A stretch of DNA of 64,000 nt from JAFAMS01 sp963715815 (lineage in GTDB: Bacteria > Vulcanimicrobiota > Vulcanimicrobiia > Vulcanimicrobiales > Vulcanimicrobiaceae), in contig OY970278.1 of assembly GCA_963715815.1 (NCBI GenBank), forward strand, positions 3,210,131 to 3,274,130, read 5' to 3'. The translations under genes and the position numbers were made by a program. Below the pieces are notes generated by a model. The model made no database searches, was not told the origin of the DNA, and saw only the letters and a list, made by a program, of their open reading frames with translations. This document shows, one piece after another, positions 42,383-51,023 of the stretch. Position 1 is the stretch's first letter. Every line of letters starts with the position of its first letter.

Positions 42383-43074
42383 ACCGCGCGTCCGACGATC
42401 GCGTGATCGACCGTCGACGGCGTCCCCTCGCGCAGCGCGATCAAGTCGTCGATCGTGCGGGCGCCGCCGCTCGCTGAGATCCGTACCGCCGCCAACTTCG
42501 CGACGTGCGTGAGCGCGCCGAGATCGTACCCACTCCCCATCCCATCACGTGCGATCTCCGTATAGATAATGCGTTCGACACCCCAGCTCGCCACGTCGCG
42601 CACCAGCGCATCGCGCGAAACGTGCGACTGCTGCTGCCAGCCGCGCGTCGCGACACGGTCGCCGCGCGCATCGATCCCGGCGATCAGCCGTTCCCTGAAG
42701 CGTTCGATCAACATCCGCGCGCCGGGCGGATCTTCGACCAGCAGCGTTCCGATGATCACTTCGGTTGCGCCCGCGGCGAAACGCGCTTCGATATCGGCCG
42801 GCCGCCGCACGCCGCCGCCGGTTTGAACGCTTACGCCCGTTGCTGCGCAAATTGCACGCAGCGCTGCGAGATTCTCGCCGCTGCCGAGCGCGCCGTCGAG
42901 ATCGACGACGTGCAGCCGGGTCGCGCCGGCACGAACGAAGGTCTTCGCGCGCGCGACCGGATCGGCGTCATACGATTTCTCCTGCGCCGGATCGCCTTGC
43001 CTTAGGCGCACACATCGTCCGCCGCGCAAGTCGATTGCCGGGACAACGAGGATGGAGCGCGCGAGCAGGTCCAT
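42331..43074 (-). CDS. hisA: HisA, phosphoribosylformimino-5-aminoimidazole carboxamide isomerase
   Basis: 247 residues from ATG 43074; an in-frame TTG at 43092 is a weaker alternative. TIM barrel with V-V-P-A-I-D-L-R-G-G-R-C-V, V-V-D-L-D-G-A, G-G-G-V-R and I-I-G-T. The fourth step of histidine synthesis. Isolated here from hisF, but hisH and hisB lie on the same strand within 6 kb. Its 3' end overlaps the chemoreceptor gene by 52 bases; head-to-head with the aspartic protease across 27 bases. Confidence 0.94.
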   Translation of the reverse strand: MDLLARSILVVPAIDLRGGRCVRLRQGDPAQEKSYDADPVARAKTFVRAGATRLHVVDLDGALGSGENLAALRAICAATGVSVQTGGGVRRPADIEARFAAGATEVIIGTLLVEDPPGARMLIERFRERLIAGIDARGDRVATRGWQQQSHVSRDALVRDVASWGVERIIYTEIARDGMGSGYDLGALTHVAKLAAVRISASGGARTIDDLIALREGTPSTVDHAIVGRAVYEGTIDLEEAITAVGT

Positions 43075-43101
43075 CCCCACAATTTCCCGCAAACAGCGCG
43101 C

Positions 43102-44214
43102 GTGTTCCTCGCGCTCGCGTTCAGTTTAACGTTTTCTCTCCAGGCAAACCATCTCGTCATCCCGATCACGATCGACGGTATGCCGACATACGCGCTCTTC
43201 GATACGGGCGGCGGCAACGCGATCGACCCGCAGTTTGCACGCAAGCTCGGACTGCGCGTGCGACCCATCGGCACCGCGTCCGGCGCGGGCGAGCAAACGG
43301 TCAAAGCCTCGCGGACGCACGTCAACACGCTCGGCTTCGGTTCGCTCGTGCTCCACGATCAGGAGTTCGCCGTGCTTCCGCTTCCGGGATCGCTGACAGA
43401 CGGGAACGGCATCTCCGTAAATGCGATCGTCGGACGCGAGATTTTGGCGCGTTACGTCACCCGCGTCGACTACGACGCGCAGACGCTCACGTTCACGCCG
43501 CCGAGCGATTTCCGATATGACGGATCGGGTGTGGCCGTTCCACTCCAACTCGGAACGGACGAAGCAATCGTGCGCGCCTCGATCGACGGACTGACCGGTT
43601 CGTTTCAGATCGATACGGGCTCTTCAGCGTCGCTGATTCTGACGTCGCCGTTCGTCGAGGCGAACAAACTCCGCGAGAAGTATCAAATGGCCGGAAATCT
43701 GATCGTCGGGCGGGGAATCGGCGGCTACTCGCGCGCCGATCTCGCGCGTGGCAAGCAGCTGCGCATCGGAGAATTCACGGTCGACGACATGGTCATCGAT
43801 CTTTCGACCGATACCGCCGGCGCGTTCGCCTCGCGTTGGGTCGACGGCAACATCGGCAACGACGTCCTTGCACGTTTCACGATGACGCTCGACTACCGCA
43901 ATCGCGTGGTATACCTCGAGCCCAACTCACGCACGAACGTTCCGACGCCGCCGAACCGCGCCGGCATGTACGTGCAGAACGACGACCGCGCCTATTTCAC
44001 CGTTGTCGACGTACTCACAAATGGGCCGGCGTTTGAAGCCGGCTTACGAACCGGCGACCGGATAACGGCGATCGACGGCATCCCGGCCTCGAACGTCACT
44101 CAAAATGATTTCTGGCAATTGATGTACGGACCGAGCGGTGCGACGCATGTCTTCACCATCGAGCAGAACGGTGAAATGCGCTCGCTCAGCGTGACGCTGC
44201 GAGATACGGTGTAA
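43102..44214 (+). CDS. Exported double-domain retropepsin-like aspartic protease with PDZ
   Basis: 370 residues, GTG start, short signal peptide. Two aspartyl protease half-domains, each with an active-site motif: A-L-F-D-T-G-G-G-N and Q-I-D-T-G-S-S-A-S. They are followed by a PDZ domain (V-L-T-N-G-P-A-F-E-A-G-L-R-T-G-D-R-I). Retropepsin-like halves normally dimerise; here both are in one chain, a pepsin-like arrangement. Likely a periplasmic processing protease. Its end overlaps hisH by 29 bases on the opposite strand. Confidence 0.88.
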   Translation: MFLALAFSLTFSLQANHLVIPITIDGMPTYALFDTGGGNAIDPQFARKLGLRVRPIGTASGAGEQTVKASRTHVNTLGFGSLVLHDQEFAVLPLPGSLTDGNGISVNAIVGREILARYVTRVDYDAQTLTFTPPSDFRYDGSGVAVPLQLGTDEAIVRASIDGLTGSFQIDTGSSASLILTSPFVEANKLREKYQMAGNLIVGRGIGGYSRADLARGKQLRIGEFTVDDMVIDLSTDTAGAFASRWVDGNIGNDVLARFTMTLDYRNRVVYLEPNSRTNVPTPPNRAGMYVQNDDRAYFTVVDVLTNGPAFEAGLRTGDRITAIDGIPASNVTQNDFWQLMYGPSGATHVFTIEQNGEMRSLSVTLRDTV

Positions 44215-44797
44215 GAAAATTATCGAGAAGGCGTCCGCCGACATGTTGACTCTTCTCAGGATGAAATTGCGTGCCGACGACATTTCCGCGCGCAACGATC
44301 GCTGAAAACCGTTCGCCGTAGGTACAAGCGGCGATCGTCTCGTCGCCAACCGGCGCGTAATACGAGTGCAAGAAGTACACGAAGTCGCCGCTGTTGATGC
44401 CTTCGAGAATCGGATGTTGGCCGAGAAGTTCGAGCTCGTCCCATCCCATGTGAGGGACGCGCGGCGCATTCTCGAGTCGCTTGATCGTTCCGGCAAAGAC
44501 GCCGAGACCAGCGTGGTCGCCGTATTCTAAGCTGCGCTCATAGAGCACTTGCATCCCGATACAGATTCCGAAGAACGGCCGGCCGGCGCCGATGAATTTC
44601 TGTAGTGCGACGTCCAAGCTATTTGCACGCAGTGCACGCATCGTCGCTTCGAAGGCGCCGTCGCCCGGAAGGATAGCTGCGTCGGCTTCGTGTAGCCGCG
44701 CGGGGTCGCCCGTAACTTCAAAGGGCGCGTTTCTTCGTCGCAGCGCGGAGACGAGCGATCCCAGATTCCCTCCGCCATAATCGACGACTGCCAGCAT
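44186..44797 (-). CDS. hisH: HisH, glutamine amidotransferase subunit of imidazole glycerol phosphate synthase
   Basis: 203 residues; class I glutaminase with nucleophile Cys79 (F-F-G-I-C-I-G-M-Q) and His179/Glu181 (T-Q-F-H-P-E-K-S). Supplies ammonia to HisF, which is not in this window. Conserved Y-G-G-G-N-L-G-S at the start. Separated from hisA by an unrelated gene on the opposite strand. Confidence 0.96.
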   Translation of the reverse strand: MLAVVDYGGGNLGSLVSALRRRNAPFEVTGDPARLHEADAAILPGDGAFEATMRALRANSLDVALQKFIGAGRPFFGICIGMQVLYERSLEYGDHAGLGVFAGTIKRLENAPRVPHMGWDELELLGQHPILEGINSGDFVYFLHSYYAPVGDETIAACTYGERFSAIVARGNVVGTQFHPEKSQHVGGRLLDNFLTPYLAASR

Positions 44798-44857
44798 TAC
44801 AGGCGCTCTGAGCCGGGGGCTTGTCCGAGACCTTCTTAGGGAACGAGGAACACTGCC

Positions 44858-45988
44858 GTGCTACGTTTTTGCGGGATCGTCCTTACCCTGGTCGTTATGC
44901 TCGCCGTTCCAGCAGCATCAGCCGACAATACACTCACGGTTCCCGCCGGCTTTACGATCACGCGTATTGCAAGAGTTCAAGGTGCGCGCGAGCTGGCGGT
45001 CGCACCGAACGGCGATTTGTTCGTCGGCACGCAAGGCAGCGATGTCGTCATCATCGCTCATCCCGACACGACGCCGGCCGCACCGCACATTTTCGTATCG
45101 CTTCCGGATCAGCCCGCAGCCGGTGTAACATTCGGTGACGGCACGCTGTACGTCGGGACGCAATTCGGCGTGTGGAGCGTTCCTTACAAGTCCGGCGACG
45201 AAACGGCTAGCGGCGAGGCGCACAAGGTCGCGTCGGTGCGGACCAGCGGCCGCTCGAGCGATCACATCACGACGTCGGTCGCCTTCTCGAAAAACGTTTT
45301 GTACGCGAGCGTCGGCTCGTCGTGCGACGCGTGCGACAGCGAGCTCGACAACACCCGTGCAACGATTCAGGCCATGCAGCCCGATGGAAAAGCAATGCAT
45401 CCGGTCGCCGTTCACGTTCGCAACGCAATCGCGCTTGCCACGAATCCGAACACGGGAGCCGTGTGGCTCGGCGCCGCCGGTCAAGATTACTTACCCGATG
45501 GGCATCCTTATGAGATCGTCGATCCGTTCACGCTACACTCGGGCGTTTCGAATTACGGCTGGCCCGGATGCTACGAAGACAATCGCTCGGACGGAAAGCA
45601 CGATTGCCGCCTGATGACAGTTGCGCGCGTTGCGCTTCCGGCGTACATCACGCCGATCGGGATGGCGATCTACCCGCAAGAAACGAACGCTGCGCACGCC
45701 TTTCCGGCTGCGTATCGCGGCGGTATCTTCATCGGCACGCACGGATCTTGGCACAAGCCGCTGCGTCCGCCGCGCGTATTGTTCGTGCCTTTGCACGGCG
45801 ATGAGCCTGCAACGCCTGTTGCGTGGGGCGATCCCGATCGACAGTGGCGCCAGTTCGTCGGGGGCTTTCAGAATGCCGACGGCGGGCGCGTTGGTCGAGC
45901 CACCGGCATCGCCGTGGGAAAAGATGGTGACCTTTACGTTGCAGACGACGCCGCGGGAGCGGTTTATCGTGTACGCTACGGTAGCTGA
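44858..45988 (+). CDS. Exported PQQ-type sugar dehydrogenase / L-sorbosone dehydrogenase-like beta-propeller
   Basis: 376 residues, GTG start, signal peptide ending A-S-A-D. Six-bladed propeller of the glucose/sorbosone dehydrogenase family with P-x-G-F-x-I pattern, D-H-I-T-T-S-V-A-F, R-N-A-I-A-L-A, and a late H-G-S-W-H-K-P. Periplasmic, probably oxidises sugars if PQQ is available; other members have no cofactor. 19 bases ahead of the htrA gene, so the two may be co-transcribed. Confidence 0.85.
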   Translation: MLRFCGIVLTLVVMLAVPAASADNTLTVPAGFTITRIARVQGARELAVAPNGDLFVGTQGSDVVIIAHPDTTPAAPHIFVSLPDQPAAGVTFGDGTLYVGTQFGVWSVPYKSGDETASGEAHKVASVRTSGRSSDHITTSVAFSKNVLYASVGSSCDACDSELDNTRATIQAMQPDGKAMHPVAVHVRNAIALATNPNTGAVWLGAAGQDYLPDGHPYEIVDPFTLHSGVSNYGWPGCYEDNRSDGKHDCRLMTVARVALPAYITPIGMAIYPQETNAAHAFPAAYRGGIFIGTHGSWHKPLRPPRVLFVPLHGDEPATPVAWGDPDRQWRQFVGGFQNADGGRVGRATGIAVGKDGDLYVADDAAGAVYRVRYGS

Positions 45989-46007
45989 TTAAGAATGGAA
46001 TACTAAC

Positions 46008-47123
46008 ATGAAATCCAACGTCGTTCTGGTTGCAATTCTCGCCGGCATCGTCGGCGGCGTCTCAGGGACGATCGTGACACTCAATCTTGCGCCGCACCGC
46101 GTGCTGGCTGACAACCTCGACGACCAACAGCGCATCATCGATGCCGTCAAGCACAGCGAGCCGTCCGTCGTCGCGCTCAACGTCACCGCTAACGGCACGC
46201 GTATCGCACCGACGAATCCGCTCGGTATGCTCTTCGGTGTCCCAAGCGGCGAACGCGTCGTACCGTTTCATGAAATGGCGTCGGGCTCCGGCTTCGTCTT
46301 CGATAAAGAAGGACTGATCCTAACCGACGATCACGTCGTTCACGGCGCGCAAAAAATCATCGTTGTCTTCCAAAACGGCGACAAAATACCGGGCAAGATC
46401 TTCGGTGAAGACTATAATAACGATATCGCGCTGGTTAAAGTCGAGAACTATGCGAAGCTCCCGCCGCCGCTCGAGCTCGGCGATTCCGCTACAGTTCAGA
46501 AAGGCGAATGGACGATCGCAATCGGCGAACCGCTCGAGTTGACGCAAACGGTCACCGTCGGCGTCGCCTCGGCGTTCGGACGCGACGAACAAATCGAAGG
46601 TGAGGACGGCGTACAACGCACCTTCCGCAACTTGCTGCAAACTTCGGCGCCGATCAATCCTGGAAACTCGGGTGGCCCGCTCATCGATCTCGACGGTCAG
46701 GTCATCGCGATCAATCAGTCCGTGGCGGCACCCGCGCAGGGTATCGGCTTCGCCGTGCCGGCCAGCGTCATAAAGACGAGCGTCGCGTCGATTCAAGCAC
46801 ATCCGGGCGTGATGAACTTAGCGCCGAGTGGTTTTCTCGGCGTGCAACTGATTCCGATCGACAATCAGGTGCGTAAAGCGCTGCACTACAAGGGGAACGG
46901 TGCGGTCGTGCTGGGCGCAATCTCCGGCTCGCCGGCCGCAAGCGCAGGCTTACGCACCGGCGACGTGATTCAAGCCGTGAACGGCAAGAACGTCACCGAT
47001 TCGAAAACGGTCATCAAGATCGTCGGCGCGCTCAAGCCCGGCGAAATCGCGCGCGTGCGCATTTGGCGGAAGGGCAAAACCAAAACCGTCAACGTGCGCT
47101 TAGGGTCGCGTCCTCTAGGCTAA
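46008..47123 (+). CDS. HtrA/DegP-like serine protease with PDZ domain
   Basis: 371 residues: one N-terminal membrane anchor (about 5-25), trypsin-like domain with His109 (D-D-H-V-V-H), Asp139 (N-N-D-I-A-L-V), Ser221 (P-G-N-S-G-G-P-L), and one PDZ domain at the end (G-S-P-A-A-S-A-G-L-R-T-G-D). Periplasmic quality control of misfolded envelope proteins. Converges with citrate synthase, ends overlapping by 4 bases. Confidence 0.95.
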   Translation: MKSNVVLVAILAGIVGGVSGTIVTLNLAPHRVLADNLDDQQRIIDAVKHSEPSVVALNVTANGTRIAPTNPLGMLFGVPSGERVVPFHEMASGSGFVFDKEGLILTDDHVVHGAQKIIVVFQNGDKIPGKIFGEDYNNDIALVKVENYAKLPPPLELGDSATVQKGEWTIAIGEPLELTQTVTVGVASAFGRDEQIEGEDGVQRTFRNLLQTSAPINPGNSGGPLIDLDGQVIAINQSVAAPAQGIGFAVPASVIKTSVASIQAHPGVMNLAPSGFLGVQLIPIDNQVRKALHYKGNGAVVLGAISGSPAASAGLRTGDVIQAVNGKNVTDSKTVIKIVGALKPGEIARVRIWRKGKTKTVNVRLGSRPLG

Positions 47124-48496
47124 GTTCCGCCAACCACTGTAGGTTCGGAAGGCATCGGCTTGCCGCTGGTCATCGGCCGGCCCTCGCTTCCGATTGCACG
47201 TTTCTCAACGGGGACATAATCGCGTCGTTCCGGGCCGCAGTACAGCTGACGCGGACGTGTGATGCGCTGATCCGGATCTTCGATCATCTCTTTCCACTGC
47301 GCGAGCCAACCGACCGTGCGTGAGACTGCGAACACAGCCGTGAACATGTTCTCGGGGATTCCGATCGCACGCATCACGATACCCGAATAGAAGTCGACGT
47401 TCGGGTAGAGTTTGCGCGAGACGAAATATTCGTCACTAAGCGCGATCTTCTCGAGCTCGACCGCGATCTCGAGCAGCGGATCGTGCTCGTGTCCGATTTC
47501 CTTGAGCACCTCCTCGCAAATCTGCTTCATCACTTTCGCGCGCGGATCGTAGCTTTTGTAGACGCGGTGGCCGAAACCCATGAGGCGGAACGAATCGTCT
47601 TTGTCCTTCGCGCGCTTGATAAAATCGGGGATGCGTTTCTTTTCCCCAATGATCTCGAGCATCTTGATCACTTCTTCGTTGGCGCCGCCGTGCAGCGGTC
47701 CCCAGAGCGACGAGATGCCGGCTGCAACGCAGGCGAACGGATTCGCGCGGCTCGAACCGACGGTGCGAACCGTCGAGGTCGAGGCGTTCTGCTCGTGATC
47801 GGCTTGCAGGATCAACAGCGCGCGCACGGCCTTTGCGAAGACCGGATTGACCGTATATTCCTCGGCCGGAACCGAGAACATCATGCGCAGGAAGTTCGCC
47901 GGATAGGTGAGATCGTTGCGCGGATAGACCATCGGCTGCCCGAGCGCGTACTTGTGCGCGGCGGCCGCAATCGTCGGCATCTTCGCGATCAGACGATAGA
48001 TCGAGATGATGCGATGCTGCGGATCGAACACGTCAGTGCTGTCTGGATAGAAGGCCGAGAGTGCGCCGACGACACCGAGCATGATCGCCATTGGATGCGC
48101 GTCGCGGCGAAAACCACCATAGAAACGCAGCAGCTGCTCGTGCACCATCGTATGATGCTTGATCTCCCAACGGAAATGCTCGAGCTCGACCTTGGTGGGC
48201 AGCTCGCCGAAGAGCAGCAGATAGCAGACTTCGAGATATGTGCTCTTCTCTGCAAGCTGATCGATCGGATAGCCCCGATAGAGCAAGATGCCCTGATCGC
48301 CGTCGATGTACGTGATCGTCGAGCGACAGGCGGCCGTGCTTCCGAAGCTGGGATCGAAGGTGCAGTAACCGGTGTCTGCGAGCAATTTGCGTACGTCGAT
48401 GACGTCGTTACCGTACGTTCCCTTGTAGACCGGTAGATCGGCGATCAAATTGCCTCGGTCGTCGACGAGCTTGAATTTTCGCGTATCCTCAGGCAC
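47120..48496 (-). CDS. gltA: Citrate synthase
   Basis: 458 residues from GTG 48496 behind AAGGAGAT. Hallmarks: Y-R-G-Y-P-I-D-Q-L-A-E, P-L-H-G-G-A-N-E-E, F-G-H-R-V-Y-K and the C-terminal R-I-T-R-P-R-Q-L-Y. It has an extra C-terminal tail of about 30 residues rich in Pro/Gly/Ser. First step of the TCA cycle. Located 15 bases after hisB on the same strand, an unusual companion, and possibly read from the upstream cell-wall/his transcript. Confidence 0.97.
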   Translation of the reverse strand: MPEDTRKFKLVDDRGNLIADLPVYKGTYGNDVIDVRKLLADTGYCTFDPSFGSTAACRSTITYIDGDQGILLYRGYPIDQLAEKSTYLEVCYLLLFGELPTKVELEHFRWEIKHHTMVHEQLLRFYGGFRRDAHPMAIMLGVVGALSAFYPDSTDVFDPQHRIISIYRLIAKMPTIAAAAHKYALGQPMVYPRNDLTYPANFLRMMFSVPAEEYTVNPVFAKAVRALLILQADHEQNASTSTVRTVGSSRANPFACVAAGISSLWGPLHGGANEEVIKMLEIIGEKKRIPDFIKRAKDKDDSFRLMGFGHRVYKSYDPRAKVMKQICEEVLKEIGHEHDPLLEIAVELEKIALSDEYFVSRKLYPNVDFYSGIVMRAIGIPENMFTAVFAVSRTVGWLAQWKEMIEDPDQRITRPRQLYCGPERRDYVPVEKRAIGSEGRPMTSGKPMPSEPTVVGGT

Positions 48497-48511
48497 TTTG
48501 ATCTCCTTCCA

Positions 48512-49096
48512 TTACTCGAGAACGCCTTTGGTTGAAAGAATATCGCTGCCCGTAATCGTCTTGGCTTGCGCAAACGAACGGGCGAAAGCTTTGAACGCCG
48601 CCTCACACAGATGATGATTAACATGGCCGCTCATCTGCACCAGGTGGAGATTGAAGCGGCCATTGTCGGTTAGGGCTCGGAAGAACTCGGCGACCATCTC
48701 GGTTTTCATGTCGCCGAGATCTTCAGCCGTGAAGTTGACGGCAAAATTAAGGTACGCGCGACCGGAAAGGTCGACGCTCCCAGCGACGAGTGCATCGTCG
48801 AGCGGTACCATCATCGAACCGAAGCGCGTGATCCCGCGCTTCTCACCGAGCGCCTCATGGAGAGCTCGGCCAAGTGCAATCCCAACGTCCTCGATCAGGT
48901 GATGATGGTCCATGCCGTCGCCTTTGGCGACCAAGACCAACCCGAAGCCGGCATGTGTGGCCAGCGAGGTCAGCATGTGGTCGAAGAACTTGACCCCTGT
49001 GTCTACCTCGATCGGCCCGGGCGCGAGGTCCAGGCGGAGGGTGATTTGGGTCTCCTTCGTCTTCCGTTCGACCGAAGCACGGCGTGCCTCAACCAT
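48512..49096 (-). CDS. hisB: HisB, imidazoleglycerol-phosphate dehydratase
   Basis: 194 residues, monofunctional form. Manganese-binding repeats F-F-D-H-M-L-T-S-L-A-T-H and D-H-H-H-L-I-E-D, then G-H-V-N-H-H-L-C-E-A-A-F-K. The 3-phosphatase domain of the bifunctional enzyme is absent. Follows ddl after 44 bases on the same strand. Confidence 0.96.
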   Translation of the reverse strand: MVEARRASVERKTKETQITLRLDLAPGPIEVDTGVKFFDHMLTSLATHAGFGLVLVAKGDGMDHHHLIEDVGIALGRALHEALGEKRGITRFGSMMVPLDDALVAGSVDLSGRAYLNFAVNFTAEDLGDMKTEMVAEFFRALTDNGRFNLHLVQMSGHVNHHLCEAAFKAFARSFAQAKTITGSDILSTKGVLE

Positions 49097-49140
49097 AGCC
49101 TAGCGGTTTTCTGTATCTAGAGGCATTTTACATCTACTCT

Positions 49141-50100
49141 CTACCCGACGTTCGTTTGAGGGACCTTGCCCTTCAGCCGGCGGCCCAGAGCGTACCCTAC
49201 CAACCGGTCGACCAGCGCTTCGTACGAGATTCCGGCTACCGCCGCCTCGTCGGGGATCAGACTATTCTGCGTCATGCCCGGGAGGGCGTTGACCTCGAGG
49301 ATGTACGGCCGCCCCTCCTTCGAGACGATGAAGTCGGTGCGCGAGTAGTCGCGCAATCCGATCAGCCGGTGGACCGTGAGCGCGAGCATCCGGATACGTG
49401 CGGCCAGATCCTCGTCGATCGGCGCTGGGCACAGATGCCGGCTTCCGCCCGGCGTGTATTTGGCGTCGTAGGTGAGGAAGTCGTCGCTGGAAAGAATCTC
49501 CACGACCGGCAGCGCTTCGTCGCCCAAAATGCCGCACGAAAATTCCCGCCCGGCGATGTACTCTTCGGCAAGCACTTGCGCGTTGTGAGTGCGCGTGCTC
49601 GCGACGACCATCGCGTGCGTCCACTGTTCGTGCGTTTTCACGAGCGTGACGCCGGTGCTCGAACCTTCGTTGCGCGGTTTGACGACAAGCGGTAAGTCGA
49701 GCGAACCCGGCAAGAGCGGCAGCGCACCGCCGCCGAGATCGTACGCGTCCCAATTCGGAGTCGGCAAACCTTCGGCAGATAAAATCTTTTTCGTGACGTG
49801 CTTGTCCATTGCAAGAGCGCATGCAAGAATTGCGCTGCCCGTGTACGGCAAGCCGAGCCATTCCAGAATTCCTTGAATCATGCCGTCCTCGCCGCCCGGA
49901 CCGTGCAGCGCATTGAAGACGACGTCAGGTTCGAGCTCGCGAATATTTTCGATGAAATTCTTGTCGAAATCGAGCGAGCGCGCCGGATAGCCGAGCTTGT
50001 CGAGTGCGCGTAAAACGTTCGAGCCGCTCGCGATCGAGATTTCGCGTTCGGTGCTCGTACCGCCCATGACGACGGCGACTTTCGGGCGCTTTACGGGCAT
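49141..50100 (-). CDS. ddl: D-alanine--D-alanine ligase
   Basis: 319 residues from ATG 50100; a longer open frame upstream lies inside murB and has no homology. ATP-grasp enzyme: V-A-V-V-M-G-G-T-S-T-E-R-E-I-S, H-G-P-G-G-E-D-G, K-P-R-N-E-G-S-S-T-G-V and Y-I-L-E-V-N-A-L-P-G-M-T. Produces the dipeptide that MurF adds to the stem peptide. Overlaps murB by 10 bases; last gene of the wall cluster. Confidence 0.96.
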   Translation of the reverse strand: MPVKRPKVAVVMGGTSTEREISIASGSNVLRALDKLGYPARSLDFDKNFIENIRELEPDVVFNALHGPGGEDGMIQGILEWLGLPYTGSAILACALAMDKHVTKKILSAEGLPTPNWDAYDLGGGALPLLPGSLDLPLVVKPRNEGSSTGVTLVKTHEQWTHAMVVASTRTHNAQVLAEEYIAGREFSCGILGDEALPVVEILSSDDFLTYDAKYTPGGSRHLCPAPIDEDLAARIRMLALTVHRLIGLRDYSRTDFIVSKEGRPYILEVNALPGMTQNSLIPDEAAVAGISYEALVDRLVGYALGRRLKGKVPQTNVG

Positions 50101-51023
50101 ATGAACTCGCCTACCAAGTGCACTTCCAATTCGAGATCGACGGCGAAACGTTCGTGCACCGCACGCCGCACGCGCGCGAGAAGCGTCGTGACGTCTTGGG
50201 CCGTCGCACCATCGACGTTGACGATGAAATTCGCGTGCAGGCGTGAGACTTCGGCTCCCCCGACGCGCCACCCCTTGGCTCCGACCTCTTCGATCAGCTG
50301 CCCCGCATGGTTACCTTCCGGGTTGCGAAAACAGGAACCGGCGTTCGGAAATTGGAGCGGTTGCGTCTTCTTGCGGCGCACGAGGCGCTGCTGCATTTCG
50401 CCGCGCACTTCGGCGGGTTCGGCGCGTTCGAACGCGAGCGTGACGTGCGAGACGATGGCGTCACGCGCAAGCGACGTGCGGCGGTAATAGTACTGCGGCG
50501 TGACCGCGTGCGCATCGGGCTTAGACGGCGTTTGAATCCACACGTCGCGCACGAAATCGCCCATCTCGCGATCGGTCCCCGCGTTCATCCGCAGCGCGCC
50601 GCCGACGCTCCCAGGAACTCCGGCGAGCGAACCAATCCCGCGCGCGCCGGCCGATGCTGCCTGCGCGGTCAACAGCGAGAGCGAAGCGGCCGCGCCGGCG
50701 CGGACGATGACGGTCCCGGCTTCCGAGGTGGCGTCGACCGCCAGCGAAGCGTACTCGCCTCCCAGTCGCAAGATGATTCCGCGAATTCCGCCGTCACCGA
50801 CGAGCAGATTGGATCCGCTCCCGAGGACGAACCAGGCGATACCGCGCCGCACGCACAGGCGCAGGACGAACGCGACCTCATCGGTCGATTCGATCGAGAC
50901 GAGCGCGTCGGCCGGGCCACCGATTTTCCAGGAAGTGAACGGCGCGAGCGGCTCGTCGAACCGGACGCGCTCGCCAAAGCGATCCGCGAGCTCTTTGCGC
51001 TCGCGTTCGCCGATGCGGCTCAT
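50091..51023 (-). CDS. murB: UDP-N-acetylenolpyruvoylglucosamine reductase
   Basis: 310 residues. FAD domain with L-G-S-G-S-N-L-L-V-G-D-G-G and the C-terminal substrate site (C-F-R-N-P-E-G-N-H-A-G, then G-W-R-V-G-G-A-E-V-S-R-L-H-A-N-F). Reduces the enolpyruvyl group to the lactyl group of muramic acid. ATGA-coupled to murC. Confidence 0.96.
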   Translation of the reverse strand: MSRIGERERKELADRFGERVRFDEPLAPFTSWKIGGPADALVSIESTDEVAFVLRLCVRRGIAWFVLGSGSNLLVGDGGIRGIILRLGGEYASLAVDATSEAGTVIVRAGAAASLSLLTAQAASAGARGIGSLAGVPGSVGGALRMNAGTDREMGDFVRDVWIQTPSKPDAHAVTPQYYYRRTSLARDAIVSHVTLAFERAEPAEVRGEMQQRLVRRKKTQPLQFPNAGSCFRNPEGNHAGQLIEEVGAKGWRVGGAEVSRLHANFIVNVDGATAQDVTTLLARVRRAVHERFAVDLELEVHLVGEFICP

